Part shown: positions 44,801-50,005 of the stretch, in pieces
How positions within the stretch are numbered: position 1 is the first letter of the stretch
Layout: every line of letters starts with the position of its first letter
Source: an uncultured Lachnospiraceae bacterium
GTDB taxonomy: Bacteria > Bacillota > Clostridia > Lachnospirales > Lachnospiraceae
Reading direction: 5' to 3'
Assembly (NCBI GenBank): GCA_910588215.1
Contig: CAJUQJ010000030.1
Location: forward strand, 1-50,005
Length of the DNA: 50,005 bases
Program-made: the position numbers and the translations under genes
Notes under the pieces: model-generated
What the model was told of the DNA's origin: nothing
The model's input: the letters and a program-made list of their open reading frames with translations, nothing else
Database searches by the model: none

Positions 44801-45412
44801 TATGATATTGGCTATGGTGGTTTGGATCACGTGCTTTCTACCGGAGCGGATATTAACGTGATGGTATTCGATACAGAGGTATATTCCAATACGGGCGGAC
44901 AGTCTTCCAAAGCGACGCCGAAGGCAGCCATCGCCAAATTTGCCGCAGCGGGAAAACAGGGAAAGAAGAAAGCACTCGGCATGATGGCCATGCAGTACAA
45001 AGATATCTATGTGGCGCAGATTGCCTTGGGAGCCAATCCGGTCCAGGCGTTAAGGGCTGTGCAGGAGGCAGAGAGCTATCCGGGCCCGTCTCTGATCATC
45101 GGATATGCGCCCTGCGTTAACCATGGAATCAAGGGCGGCATGGGACATACCAGGGAACAGCAGAGAAATGCAGTGGAAGCCGGATATTGGAACTTGTACC
45201 GCTATGATCCCAGAAGAGCAGAAGAAGGCAGGAACCCTTTTGTGTTGGATTCCGGAAAACCGAAGACGGGATTCAGAGATTTCCTGATGAGTGAGGTACG
45301 TTTTGCCTCTCTGTACAAAAAGGATCCGATGTTGGCGGAAAAACTGTTCGCGGAAGCGGAGCGGGAGGCCATGGAGCGTTATGAAACCTATCGGAGACTC
45401 AGTATAGAATAA
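41855..45412 (+). CDS. nifJ: Pyruvate:ferredoxin (flavodoxin) oxidoreductase
   Basis: Single-chain PFOR of about 1185 residues converting a 2-oxo acid, normally pyruvate, to acyl-CoA and reduced ferredoxin. It begins MSRKATMDGNTAAAMASYYFTEVAAIYPITPSSPMAE. Domain V carries CLQCNQCSLVCPH and CTGCGNCLNVCPT. The proximal-cluster cysteines are in GACAGCGETPY and ISNSAGCATVWGG, and TPP-binding GDGWAYDIGYGGLDHV ... VYSNTGGQSSK follows. An ATG at 41843 sits one base after AAGGAGG, and the ATG at 41855 sits 13 bases after it; the latter is preferred. Its place inside a sugar catabolic locus is unusual, since PFOR is normally a housekeeping gene. Confidence 0.95.
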   Translation: MSRKATMDGNTAAAMASYYFTEVAAIYPITPSSPMAEAVDKWASEGKENIFGKPVRLIEMQSEGGAAGTLHGSLQAGALSTTYTSSQGLLLMIPNLYKIAGELLPGVLHVSARSLASNALSIFGDHQDVMSIRQTGAALLASGTVQECMDMGVLSHLAAIRSRIPFVHFFDGFRTSHEIQKIHVVEEDTVRTLLDREAVKAFRDRALNPDHPVLRGTTQNPDIFFQERESVNKFYQALPEIMQTYMDRFAKETGRRYRLFDYYGAKNPSIVMTAMGSSCEVIKETLDHLNAQEPKYGLVQVRLFRPFQAEALVAAFPESTERIVVLDRTKEPGAGGEPLYQEVCAAFCHREKAPMILGGRYGLASKDFSPKDVAAIVANAEREHPLHGFTVGIVDDVTHLSLPVEREFADTAPAGTVNCKFWGLGSDGTVGANKSAVKIIGDHTDKYVQAYFAYDSKKSGGITISHLRFGDSPIRSSYLIDHADYIACHNQVYVKHYDLLEGIKENGIFLLNCIWDDRQLDQQLPVSMKRRIKEKKIRFYTVDAVHLGEKLGLGKRINMIMQTAFFALADIIPMEDAVNYLKQEVKKNYGHQGQKVIDRNFAAIDATVEQIHKVDLSVLTCERTEEEEQHISTGETELDFFVNNIMTPMNRQKGDELPVSAFTGMEDGTFPTGTSCYEKRGIALEVPAWDPDRCLQCNQCSLVCPHAVFRPQLLSAEELEEAPQRIRDLARPAKGYSEKYFYMGFSPMDCTGCGNCLNVCPTRENALTMVPLAEREAGEKESWAWLQKRLGAKTIRKEQYSVKESQFLPSYFEFSGACAGCGETPYARLITQLFGDRMMISNSAGCATVWGGSAPAVPYRKDDQGHGPAWGFSLFEDNAEYGLGMFLGYQAVREEIRAQVESMIRDLTGCQEQSGAGQQALVVAAEEWLTGYGQSQGTRQRADALAEALEKNGSVPFAKEILERKDYLSKRSNWIFGGDGWAYDIGYGGLDHVLSTGADINVMVFDTEVYSNTGGQSSKATPKAAIAKFAAAGKQGKKKALGMMAMQYKDIYVAQIALGANPVQALRAVQEAESYPGPSLIIGYAPCVNHGIKGGMGHTREQQRNAVEAGYWNLYRYDPRRAEEGRNPFVLDSGKPKTGFRDFLMSEVRFASLYKKDPMLAEKLFAEAEREAMERYETYRRLSIE

Positions 45413-45420
45413 CGTGAGAA

Positions 45421-45557
45421 AAACATTAACCAACTCTAAGGCAGCAAAGAACGCAGCCTAAGAGTTGCTAAATGTTTAAGAGAATGCCCAAAATACGGGC
45501 ATTCTCCCAGACAAACTTGTTTGTCTTTGGATTTTGAGATTCCGCGGAGCAGAATCA
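45421..45557. other. Array of hairpins between PFOR and the UxaA-type genes
   Basis: Three or four consecutive stems: a long imperfect one (about 45421-45476, core AACTCTAAGGC/GCCTAAGAGTT); a perfect 10-bp stem GAGAATGCCC/GGGCATTCTC (45480-45506); a perfect 8-bp stem AGACAAAC/GTTTGTCT (45509-45526); and a weaker GATTC/GAATC. They may terminate or attenuate transcription, or protect the upstream mRNA. Confidence 0.6.
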
Positions 45558-45606
45558 TGGGGGTTAGTGAGAGATACATAGAAATATAGTGAAAAGGAGA
45601 TTCCAG

Positions 45607-45885
45607 ATGAGGATAAATGGAATTTTGATCGATCCTGCAGATCATGTGGTCACCCTTGCGGAGGCAGTGAAGGCCGGTGAGACAGTTTCTTATGTAAAGT
45701 CAGGCACGGTTTATGGGCAGACTGCCATGGAGGATATCCCGCAGTACCACAAGATGGCGATCAAGGAGTTGTATAAAGGACAGACTGTTTTGAAATATGG
45801 AGCCAGGATCGGGGAAGCAACCAGGGAAATTGCCTTGGGAAGCTGGGTACATAGACACAATCTGGATGCAGGCACGCAGGTTTAA
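45607..45885 (+). CDS. UxaA-family lyase, small SAF-domain subunit (SuyA-like)
   Basis: A 92-residue SAF domain matching the N-terminal part of altronate dehydratase and the small subunit of split family members such as (2R)-sulfolactate sulfo-lyase SuyA. Visible features are DHVVTLAEAVKAGETV and the C-terminal KYGARIGEATREIALGSWVHRHNL. It works with the large subunit encoded 21 bp downstream. Sugar-acid dehydratase and sulfo-lyase activities cannot be told apart here. AAGGAG lies seven bases before the ATG at 45607; an in-frame GTG at 45589 overlaps that site. Confidence 0.85.
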   Translation: MRINGILIDPADHVVTLAEAVKAGETVSYVKSGTVYGQTAMEDIPQYHKMAIKELYKGQTVLKYGARIGEATREIALGSWVHRHNLDAGTQV

Positions 45886-45906
45886 GAAGGAGGCAGGGTA
45901 TAGAAT

Positions 45907-47061
45907 ATGAGAGGATATAAACGACCGGACGGAAAAGTGGGAGTCAGAAATCATGTGTTAATCCTGCCCTGTTCTCTCTGCGCCAGTGAGACGGCCAGGT
46001 TTGCGGCAGAGGAGTCAGAGGGAGCGGTCTACGTCGCCAACCAGGGCGGCTGCTCCCTCGGCCGTCGGGATCTACAGGTTACATTGGAAACTTTGTCAGG
46101 ACTGGCGGCTAATCCCAATGTATACGGCACAATCCTGGTGGGGAACGGCTGCGAGGTAGTGCAGGCATCGCTTTTGGCAGATAAGATTCGGGCAAAGACT
46201 TGTAAACCACTGGAGGTTCTGGTGATACGGGAAGAAGGAGGCAGTGTGAGGACGGCAGCGCGGATCGTAGAACTGGCGCAGAAAATGCGGGCAGAGGCAG
46301 ACCAGGTGCCGGTGGAGGAAGTCTCCATTGACCGGCTGATCCTGGGTACGGAGTGTGGCGGTTCGGATCCTACTTCCGGATTGGCGGCAAATCCAGTGGT
46401 AGGTATATGCAGTGAACTGCTGGTGGAAAAGGGCGCTACCGTGATCTTATCCGAGACGCCGGAGCTGATCGGTACGGAAGCGATCCTTGGAGAGCGCTGC
46501 CGAGACGAGAAAGTGAAAGAACAGCTCCTTTCCATGATAAAAGCATATGAGCAAGATTTCCTTCTGGCAGGAGAGAATCCGAGAAGCGGGAATCCTACAC
46601 CGGGCAATATCGCAGGAGGGATTACGACTTTGGAGGAGAAATCCCTGGGCTGTATCCACAAGGCGGGGAACTGTGTGATTCAGGAAGTAGTGCCGTACGG
46701 TGCGCCGATTACGCAGAAAGGGCTTGTGGTGATGGACACGCCGGGGCAGGATATTGCATCTATTGTGGGCATGGCAGCTGCCGGTGCCCAGATGGTGGTC
46801 TTCACTACAGGCCATGGAACGCCGACAGGATCGGGTATCGTTCCGGTGATTAAGTTGACGGCCAATCAGGAGACCGCAGAGTTGATGAAAGATAACATAG
46901 ATTTTGACTGTAGTCAGGTCTTGACAAAAGGGAAGGCGATTGAGGAAGCGGGCAGAGAACTGTTCGCACTGGTAGAGCGCGTAGCGCGTGGTCAGGAGAC
47001 GAAGGCTGAGGCACTGGGATTCCAGGATGTGTCGTTGGCACGCTATTGTAATTTTGCATGA
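45907..47061 (+). CDS. UxaA-family lyase, large subunit (SuyB-like)
   Basis: A 384-residue catalytic subunit of the altronate/galactarate dehydratase (UxaA/GarD C-terminal) family, which removes water, or sulfite in SuyB, from a 2-hydroxy acid. Typical sequences are MRGYKRPDGKVGVRNHVLILPCSLC at the start, NQGGCSLG, LGTECGGSDPTSGLAANPVVG and TTGHGTPTGSGIVPVIKLTAN. Conserved cysteines and histidines fit Fe2+ binding. With the small subunit it should give a 2-keto-3-deoxy acid or pyruvate. No KDG kinase or aldolase is in the window. AGGAGG lies 13 bases before the ATG, with AGGG closer. Confidence 0.87.
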   Translation: MRGYKRPDGKVGVRNHVLILPCSLCASETARFAAEESEGAVYVANQGGCSLGRRDLQVTLETLSGLAANPNVYGTILVGNGCEVVQASLLADKIRAKTCKPLEVLVIREEGGSVRTAARIVELAQKMRAEADQVPVEEVSIDRLILGTECGGSDPTSGLAANPVVGICSELLVEKGATVILSETPELIGTEAILGERCRDEKVKEQLLSMIKAYEQDFLLAGENPRSGNPTPGNIAGGITTLEEKSLGCIHKAGNCVIQEVVPYGAPITQKGLVVMDTPGQDIASIVGMAAAGAQMVVFTTGHGTPTGSGIVPVIKLTANQETAELMKDNIDFDCSQVLTKGKAIEEAGRELFALVERVARGQETKAEALGFQDVSLARYCNFA

Positions 47062-47130
47062 GGTCTGTAAGCAGGCCGTTATTCTTCATGATAAAAGACA
47101 GGAAAATTTGAGCAGGAATGGGGGAGTAAT

Positions 47131-48585
47131 ATGGGTTTTATGACGGCACAGGAATATATTGAAAGTTTGAGAAAGTTGAAAACGGTAGTGTATCTGTTTG
47201 GAGAAAAGGTGGAGAATTTTGTGGATCATCCCATGATCAGGCCATCCATTAATTCGGTGGCAATGACCTATGCATTGGCGCAGCATCCGGAATACCGGGA
47301 GATCATGACGGCTGTTTCCGGCTTTACGGGAGAGCGGGTCAATCGTTTCTGTCATATTCATCAAAGTGCCCAGGATCTGATCAATAAGGTGAAGATGCAG
47401 AGATTGGTAGGAGAAAAAACAGGTTCCTGCTTCCAAAGGTGTGTAGGCATGGATGCATTTAATGCAATCTATTCCACCACATTTGAGGTGGATCAAAAAT
47501 ACGGCACGCGATACCACGATAGATTTTGCGAGTATATGCGGCACGTGCAGGAGCGGGACCTGACAATTGACGGAGCGATGACGGATCCAAAAGGGGACAG
47601 GAGCCTTTCTCCCAGCAGACAGGAGGATCCGGATCTGTACCTGCATATCGTGGAAAAAACAAAGGACGGTATTATCGTCACGGGGGCGAAGGCACATCAG
47701 ACCGGCGCCGTAAACTCCCATGAACAGCTCATCATGCCGACCATCGCGCTGAAAGAGGAAGATAAGGCGTATGCGGTATCCTTTGCTGTACCTTCGGATG
47801 CACCGGGCATCACCATGATCTATGGAAGACAGTCCTGCGATACCAGAAAGCTGGAGGGCAAAAGCTGTATGGACTGCGGTAACTGTAAATTCGGTGGGCA
47901 GGAAGCACTGGTGGTATTCGACCGGGTATTCGTGCCGTGGAATCGGGTGTTCCTCTGTGAAGAGTATGAATTTGCAGGCATTTTGGTGGAGCGGTTTGCC
48001 GGGTATCACAGACAGAGCTACGGCGGCTGTAAAGCGGGGGTGGGCGATGTCCTGATCGGAGCAGCAGCAGTGGCTGCGGAATATAACGGCGTCGAGAAGG
48101 CTTCCCATGTGAAGGATAAACTGATCGAGATGATGCATTTGAATGAAACACTCTATTGCTGCGGCATCGCCTGTTCCGCGGAAGGAAAGGCAACGGCCTC
48201 CGGCAATTACCAGATCGACAATCTGCTGGCCAATGTATGTAAACAGAATGTGACCAGATTCCCTTACGAGATCGCAAGACTTGCGGAGGATATTGCCGGT
48301 GGACTGATGGTGACCATGCCTTCGGAACAGGATTTCAATTCTCCGGAAGTGGGAGCATTGTGCAGGAAATATTTTAAGGGCAGCAGCAAGGTGGATGTGA
48401 TGGACAGAATGCGGATCCTGCGGCTGATTGAAAATATGACGCTGGGAGCAGCGGCGGTAGGATATCGGACGGAATCTTTGCATGGCGCCGGCAGCCCTCA
48501 GGCGCAGCGCATTATGATTGGCAGACAGGGAGGCCTGGATGCGAAAAAGGAACTTGCAAAGAGGCTTGCAGGGATTGAAAGTTGA
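47131..48585 (+). CDS. 4-hydroxybutyryl-CoA dehydratase-family [4Fe-4S] flavoprotein
   Basis: A 484-residue member of the HpaB/AbfD superfamily. The four cluster ligands known from clostridial 4-hydroxybutyryl-CoA dehydratase (Cys99, Cys103, His292, Cys299) are present one residue shifted: Cys100, Cys104 (SCFQRC), His293 and Cys300 (YHRQSYGGCK). The neighbouring Tyr297 and Lys301 are also kept. This supports a radical dehydratase and argues against an oxygen-dependent hydroxylase. A further CMDCGNC (Cys246, 249, 252) is unexpected. No CoA-transferase or 4-hydroxybutyrate dehydrogenase is adjacent, so its substrate here may differ. GGGGGAG lies five bases before the ATG. Confidence 0.85.
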   Translation: MGFMTAQEYIESLRKLKTVVYLFGEKVENFVDHPMIRPSINSVAMTYALAQHPEYREIMTAVSGFTGERVNRFCHIHQSAQDLINKVKMQRLVGEKTGSCFQRCVGMDAFNAIYSTTFEVDQKYGTRYHDRFCEYMRHVQERDLTIDGAMTDPKGDRSLSPSRQEDPDLYLHIVEKTKDGIIVTGAKAHQTGAVNSHEQLIMPTIALKEEDKAYAVSFAVPSDAPGITMIYGRQSCDTRKLEGKSCMDCGNCKFGGQEALVVFDRVFVPWNRVFLCEEYEFAGILVERFAGYHRQSYGGCKAGVGDVLIGAAAVAAEYNGVEKASHVKDKLIEMMHLNETLYCCGIACSAEGKATASGNYQIDNLLANVCKQNVTRFPYEIARLAEDIAGGLMVTMPSEQDFNSPEVGALCRKYFKGSSKVDVMDRMRILRLIENMTLGAAAVGYRTESLHGAGSPQAQRIMIGRQGGLDAKKELAKRLAGIES

Positions 48586-48610
48586 CATTTTTACAAAAAT
48601 GTAGTACAAA
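48582..48610 (+). promoter_or_regulatory. gntR promoter with palindromic operator
   Basis: TTGACA (48582-48587) and TACAAA (48605-48610) are 17 bp apart. A palindrome ACATTTTT-AC-AAAAATGT (48585-48602) fills the spacer, a good site for autorepression. The -35 overlaps the stop codon of the dehydratase gene. Confidence 0.65.
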
Positions 48611-48676
48611 TGGACTGAGGAATAAGTGATAGAAGGCGGAGTAGTATTCCGGGTCAGAGGGGAGAGGAACATATCT

Positions 48677-49318
48677 TTGCAAAGCAATACCGTACTTACA
48701 GAAAACGCATATGAGTATATACTGAATCAGATTTTGGATGGCAGGATAAAACCGGGAGAGAGGATCAGAGAGGATGTGATCGCAGAGCAGATGGGGACCA
48801 GCCGTACCCCGGTGCGGGAAGCGGTCAATCAGCTGGCACAGAACGGATTTATTGATTATGTAAAAAGAAAAGGTCTGTACTGCGTACAACTTTCCAGGCA
48901 GGAACTGATAGATCTGCTGGAACTTCGCCAGGTTCTGGAGGAATTTTGCTATATCAAATGTACGGAGAGGGCTTCCAAAGAAGATATCAAAAGGATGTAT
49001 GACCACATTTACGCTTTTCAGGCGCTTCCCCGGGAAGAACAGATCAAGATGCATACTCATTATGATGTTCAATTTCATTTGATGGCAGCGGATATCTCAA
49101 ATTCCCGCAGGCTGATCAAATACATAAATGAAATAGAAACCTTGTCACTGATCGTACGTAAGAATCTGAAAGATTCCAAACGGATGGAGGAAGTCATCGA
49201 TCTGTCATGGATCCTGCATTTGAATATTGTCAAGGCGATCGAAGAGAAGGATGTCAGGACGATTAAAGAGAATAACGACGAACACATTAAATTGATGAAG
49301 GATACCCAGCTTCTATAG
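48677..49318 (+). CDS. GntR-family transcriptional regulator (FCD type)
   Basis: A 213-residue regulator: winged helix at residues 8-70 (YILNQILDGRIKPGERIREDVIAEQMGTSRTPVREAVNQLAQNGFI, the GntR signature) and a C-terminal helical FCD ligand-binding domain from about 75 (LLELRQVLEEF ... DVQFHLMAADISNSRRL). FCD regulators usually bind sugar acids or other carboxylates, fitting the UxaA-type lyase. TTG at 48677 is chosen with GGAGAGGA eight bases upstream; a GTG at 48626 would lie only about 10 bases from the predicted transcription start. It ends the locus and is the likely local repressor. Confidence 0.88.
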   Translation: MQSNTVLTENAYEYILNQILDGRIKPGERIREDVIAEQMGTSRTPVREAVNQLAQNGFIDYVKRKGLYCVQLSRQELIDLLELRQVLEEFCYIKCTERASKEDIKRMYDHIYAFQALPREEQIKMHTHYDVQFHLMAADISNSRRLIKYINEIETLSLIVRKNLKDSKRMEEVIDLSWILHLNIVKAIEEKDVRTIKENNDEHIKLMKDTQLL

Positions 49319-49414
49319 GGGGATACTGAGTGTGCCACGGTGGATGGGCTTTTGTCTTTGCTGTCGTCCGGCAGATTAGAAATTAAGCAGTGAGTATACT
49401 TTCACTACAAAAAT

Positions 49415-49467
49415 CCTCCTATGTTACAATGATATTGGTTTCGCAGGCCATATCAAAACATAGGAGG
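49415..49467 (+). promoter_or_regulatory. IS200-type hairpin that sequesters the tnpA ribosome site
   Basis: CCTCCTATGTT (49415-49425) pairs perfectly with AACATAGGAGG (49457-49467). The right arm contains the AGGAGG that serves the tnpA ATG at 49476, so the stem would block translation, as known for IS200 leaders. Confidence 0.75.
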
Positions 49468-49475
49468 TATCCAAA

Positions 49476-49769
49476 ATGGATAATCAAAGTATACAACATA
49501 CTCGTTGGAATTGCACGTATCATATTGTGTTTATTCCAAAATATCGTAGAAAAATTAAGTGTGGAGAAACAAAAAGAGACATAGTGGAAATTATTAAGAA
49601 ACTATGCGAGATGAAACAGGTACAGTTGATCGATGGGAAAGTATGCGGAACCGCGTCCCTCAATTATGCTGTGATTTTTTCTGTTTTCATAATGTTTTCC
49701 ACCTTTCGTTTTGTTTGTGTTTTTGTACTGGCTGCTTGCATCAATAAATATCTTACAGCATTGCTTTGA
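49476..49769 (+). pseudogene. tnpA: Truncated IS200/IS605-family transposase TnpA
   Basis: The first 57 residues (MDNQSIQHTRWNCTYHIVFIPKYRRKI ... LCEMKQVQLIDGKVC) match the N-terminus of the small HUH transposase. Similarity then stops where the PDHIHM segment with the HUH histidines should begin, and a hydrophobic unrelated tail follows to the stop at 49769. The catalytic histidines and tyrosine are missing, so the protein cannot be active. The breakpoint is near 49646, probably a deletion or insertion that also removed the right end of the element. The leader hairpin is intact. Confidence 0.85.
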
Positions 49770-49772
49770 CCT

Positions 49773-50005
49773 CTACTTTGAAAGCTCGGCTTTCAACATT
49801 TCCAGCAATCGTTCAGCAATAGGAGTAAAAACTTGATATTTTTTCCATATTAGATACATTTTTGTTTCAAGTTTAGGAGTAAGAGGGCGGAAAGCAAGCC
49901 CGCTATCGGGGCTTGTATCAATCAAATGCTCAAAAGTTAAAAGATAACCCAGCCCTTCTTTCACAAAAAGCGATCCGTTATATGATAGACGAAACGACCC
50001 TTCAA
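49773..50005 (-). CDS. LysR-family regulator, C-terminal part, cut by the window edge
   Basis: The minus-strand frame is open from the window end to a TAG at 49773-49775, about 77 residues. The sequence (RLSYNGSLFVKEGLGYLLTFEHLI ... GLAFRPLTPKLETKMYLIWKKYQVFTPIAERLLEMLK) is typical of the last strand and helices of a LysR effector-binding domain. The DNA-binding domain lies beyond base 50005. Only three bases separate its stop from the end of the transposase remnant reading the other way. Confidence 0.75.
   Translation of the reverse strand, partial: EGSFRLSYNGSLFVKEGLGYLLTFEHLIDTSPDSGLAFRPLTPKLETKMYLIWKKYQVFTPIAERLLEMLKAELSK

Noticed and set aside
47131..48585. Oxygen-dependent 4-hydroxyphenylacetate hydroxylase (HpaB)
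   Set aside because: The four [4Fe-4S] ligands of the anaerobic dehydratase branch are present, which HpaB lacks, and the organism looks strictly anaerobic.
47086..48687. 533-codon open frame on the minus strand opposite the dehydratase gene
   Set aside because: It is the antisense shadow of a protein with conserved cluster ligands; its translation has no recognisable motif and no ribosome site.

Overview
Organism. The window looks like a strictly anaerobic Firmicute of the Lachnospiraceae/Clostridia type. Supporting signs are a complete rnfCDGEAB ferredoxin:NAD+ oxidoreductase operon, an anaerobic (glycyl-radical) ribonucleotide reductase with its activase, pyruvate:ferredoxin and indolepyruvate:ferredoxin oxidoreductases, an ATP-type PEP carboxykinase, a SleB-type cell-wall hydrolase, strong AGGAGG ribosome binding sites and moderate GC. 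No rRNA, CRISPR array or prophage was seen. Family assignments come from reading protein motifs; no database search was run.

Layout, 0-29 kb. A minus-strand RNase H-fold exonuclease diverges from rnfCDGEAB (1.4-6.4 kb). These are followed by a ferredoxin-domain aldo/keto reductase, a membrane-anchored GH25 lysozyme, a convergent AP2/HNH-like protein and a SleB-like hydrolase. Next come thrC, a stand-alone receiver protein and a small membrane protein. Citrate synthase (minus) and pckA (plus) diverge around a 420-bp structured regulatory region. tRNA-Thr(CGT), a hypothetical gene and nrdD/nrdG with NrdR-box-like sites follow. From 20.4 to 28.5 kb lies an aryl/keto-acid module: PaaI-like thioesterase, acyl-CoA ligase, sodium/solute symporter, iorA, iorB, phenylacetate-CoA ligase-like protein and an ACT-domain protein. 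It probably takes up or makes aryl (keto) acids and converts them to CoA esters with reduced ferredoxin, which RNF can use.

Layout, 29-49 kb. A long co-directional locus contains a PPC/DUF296 protein, two tandem GH2-fold enzymes, a sugar-binding lipoprotein with two CUT1 permeases (no ATPase), two TIM-barrel sugar isomerase/epimerase-like proteins around a Gfo/Idh/MocA dehydrogenase, and a zinc alcohol dehydrogenase. It continues with a full-length pyruvate:ferredoxin oxidoreductase, a split UxaA/SuyAB-type lyase, a 4-hydroxybutyryl-CoA-dehydratase-family iron-sulfur flavoprotein and a GntR regulator. I read this as one inducible pathway that imports a glycoside, cleaves or oxidises it in the cytoplasm, dehydrates the product and feeds a 2-oxo acid to PFOR. 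The substrate is not identifiable from sequence, and I know of no described pathway with this combination. It is the best candidate for an undescribed system.

Edges and repeats. The right end holds a truncated IS200/IS605 tnpA and the C-terminal part of a LysR-family regulator that runs off the window. Intergenic regions carry several dispersed elements: a leader cassette that ends in a Shine-Dalgarno sequence, a 50-bp direct repeat around the PPC gene, a 14-bp tandem repeat, a 19-bp repeat and several strong hairpins.
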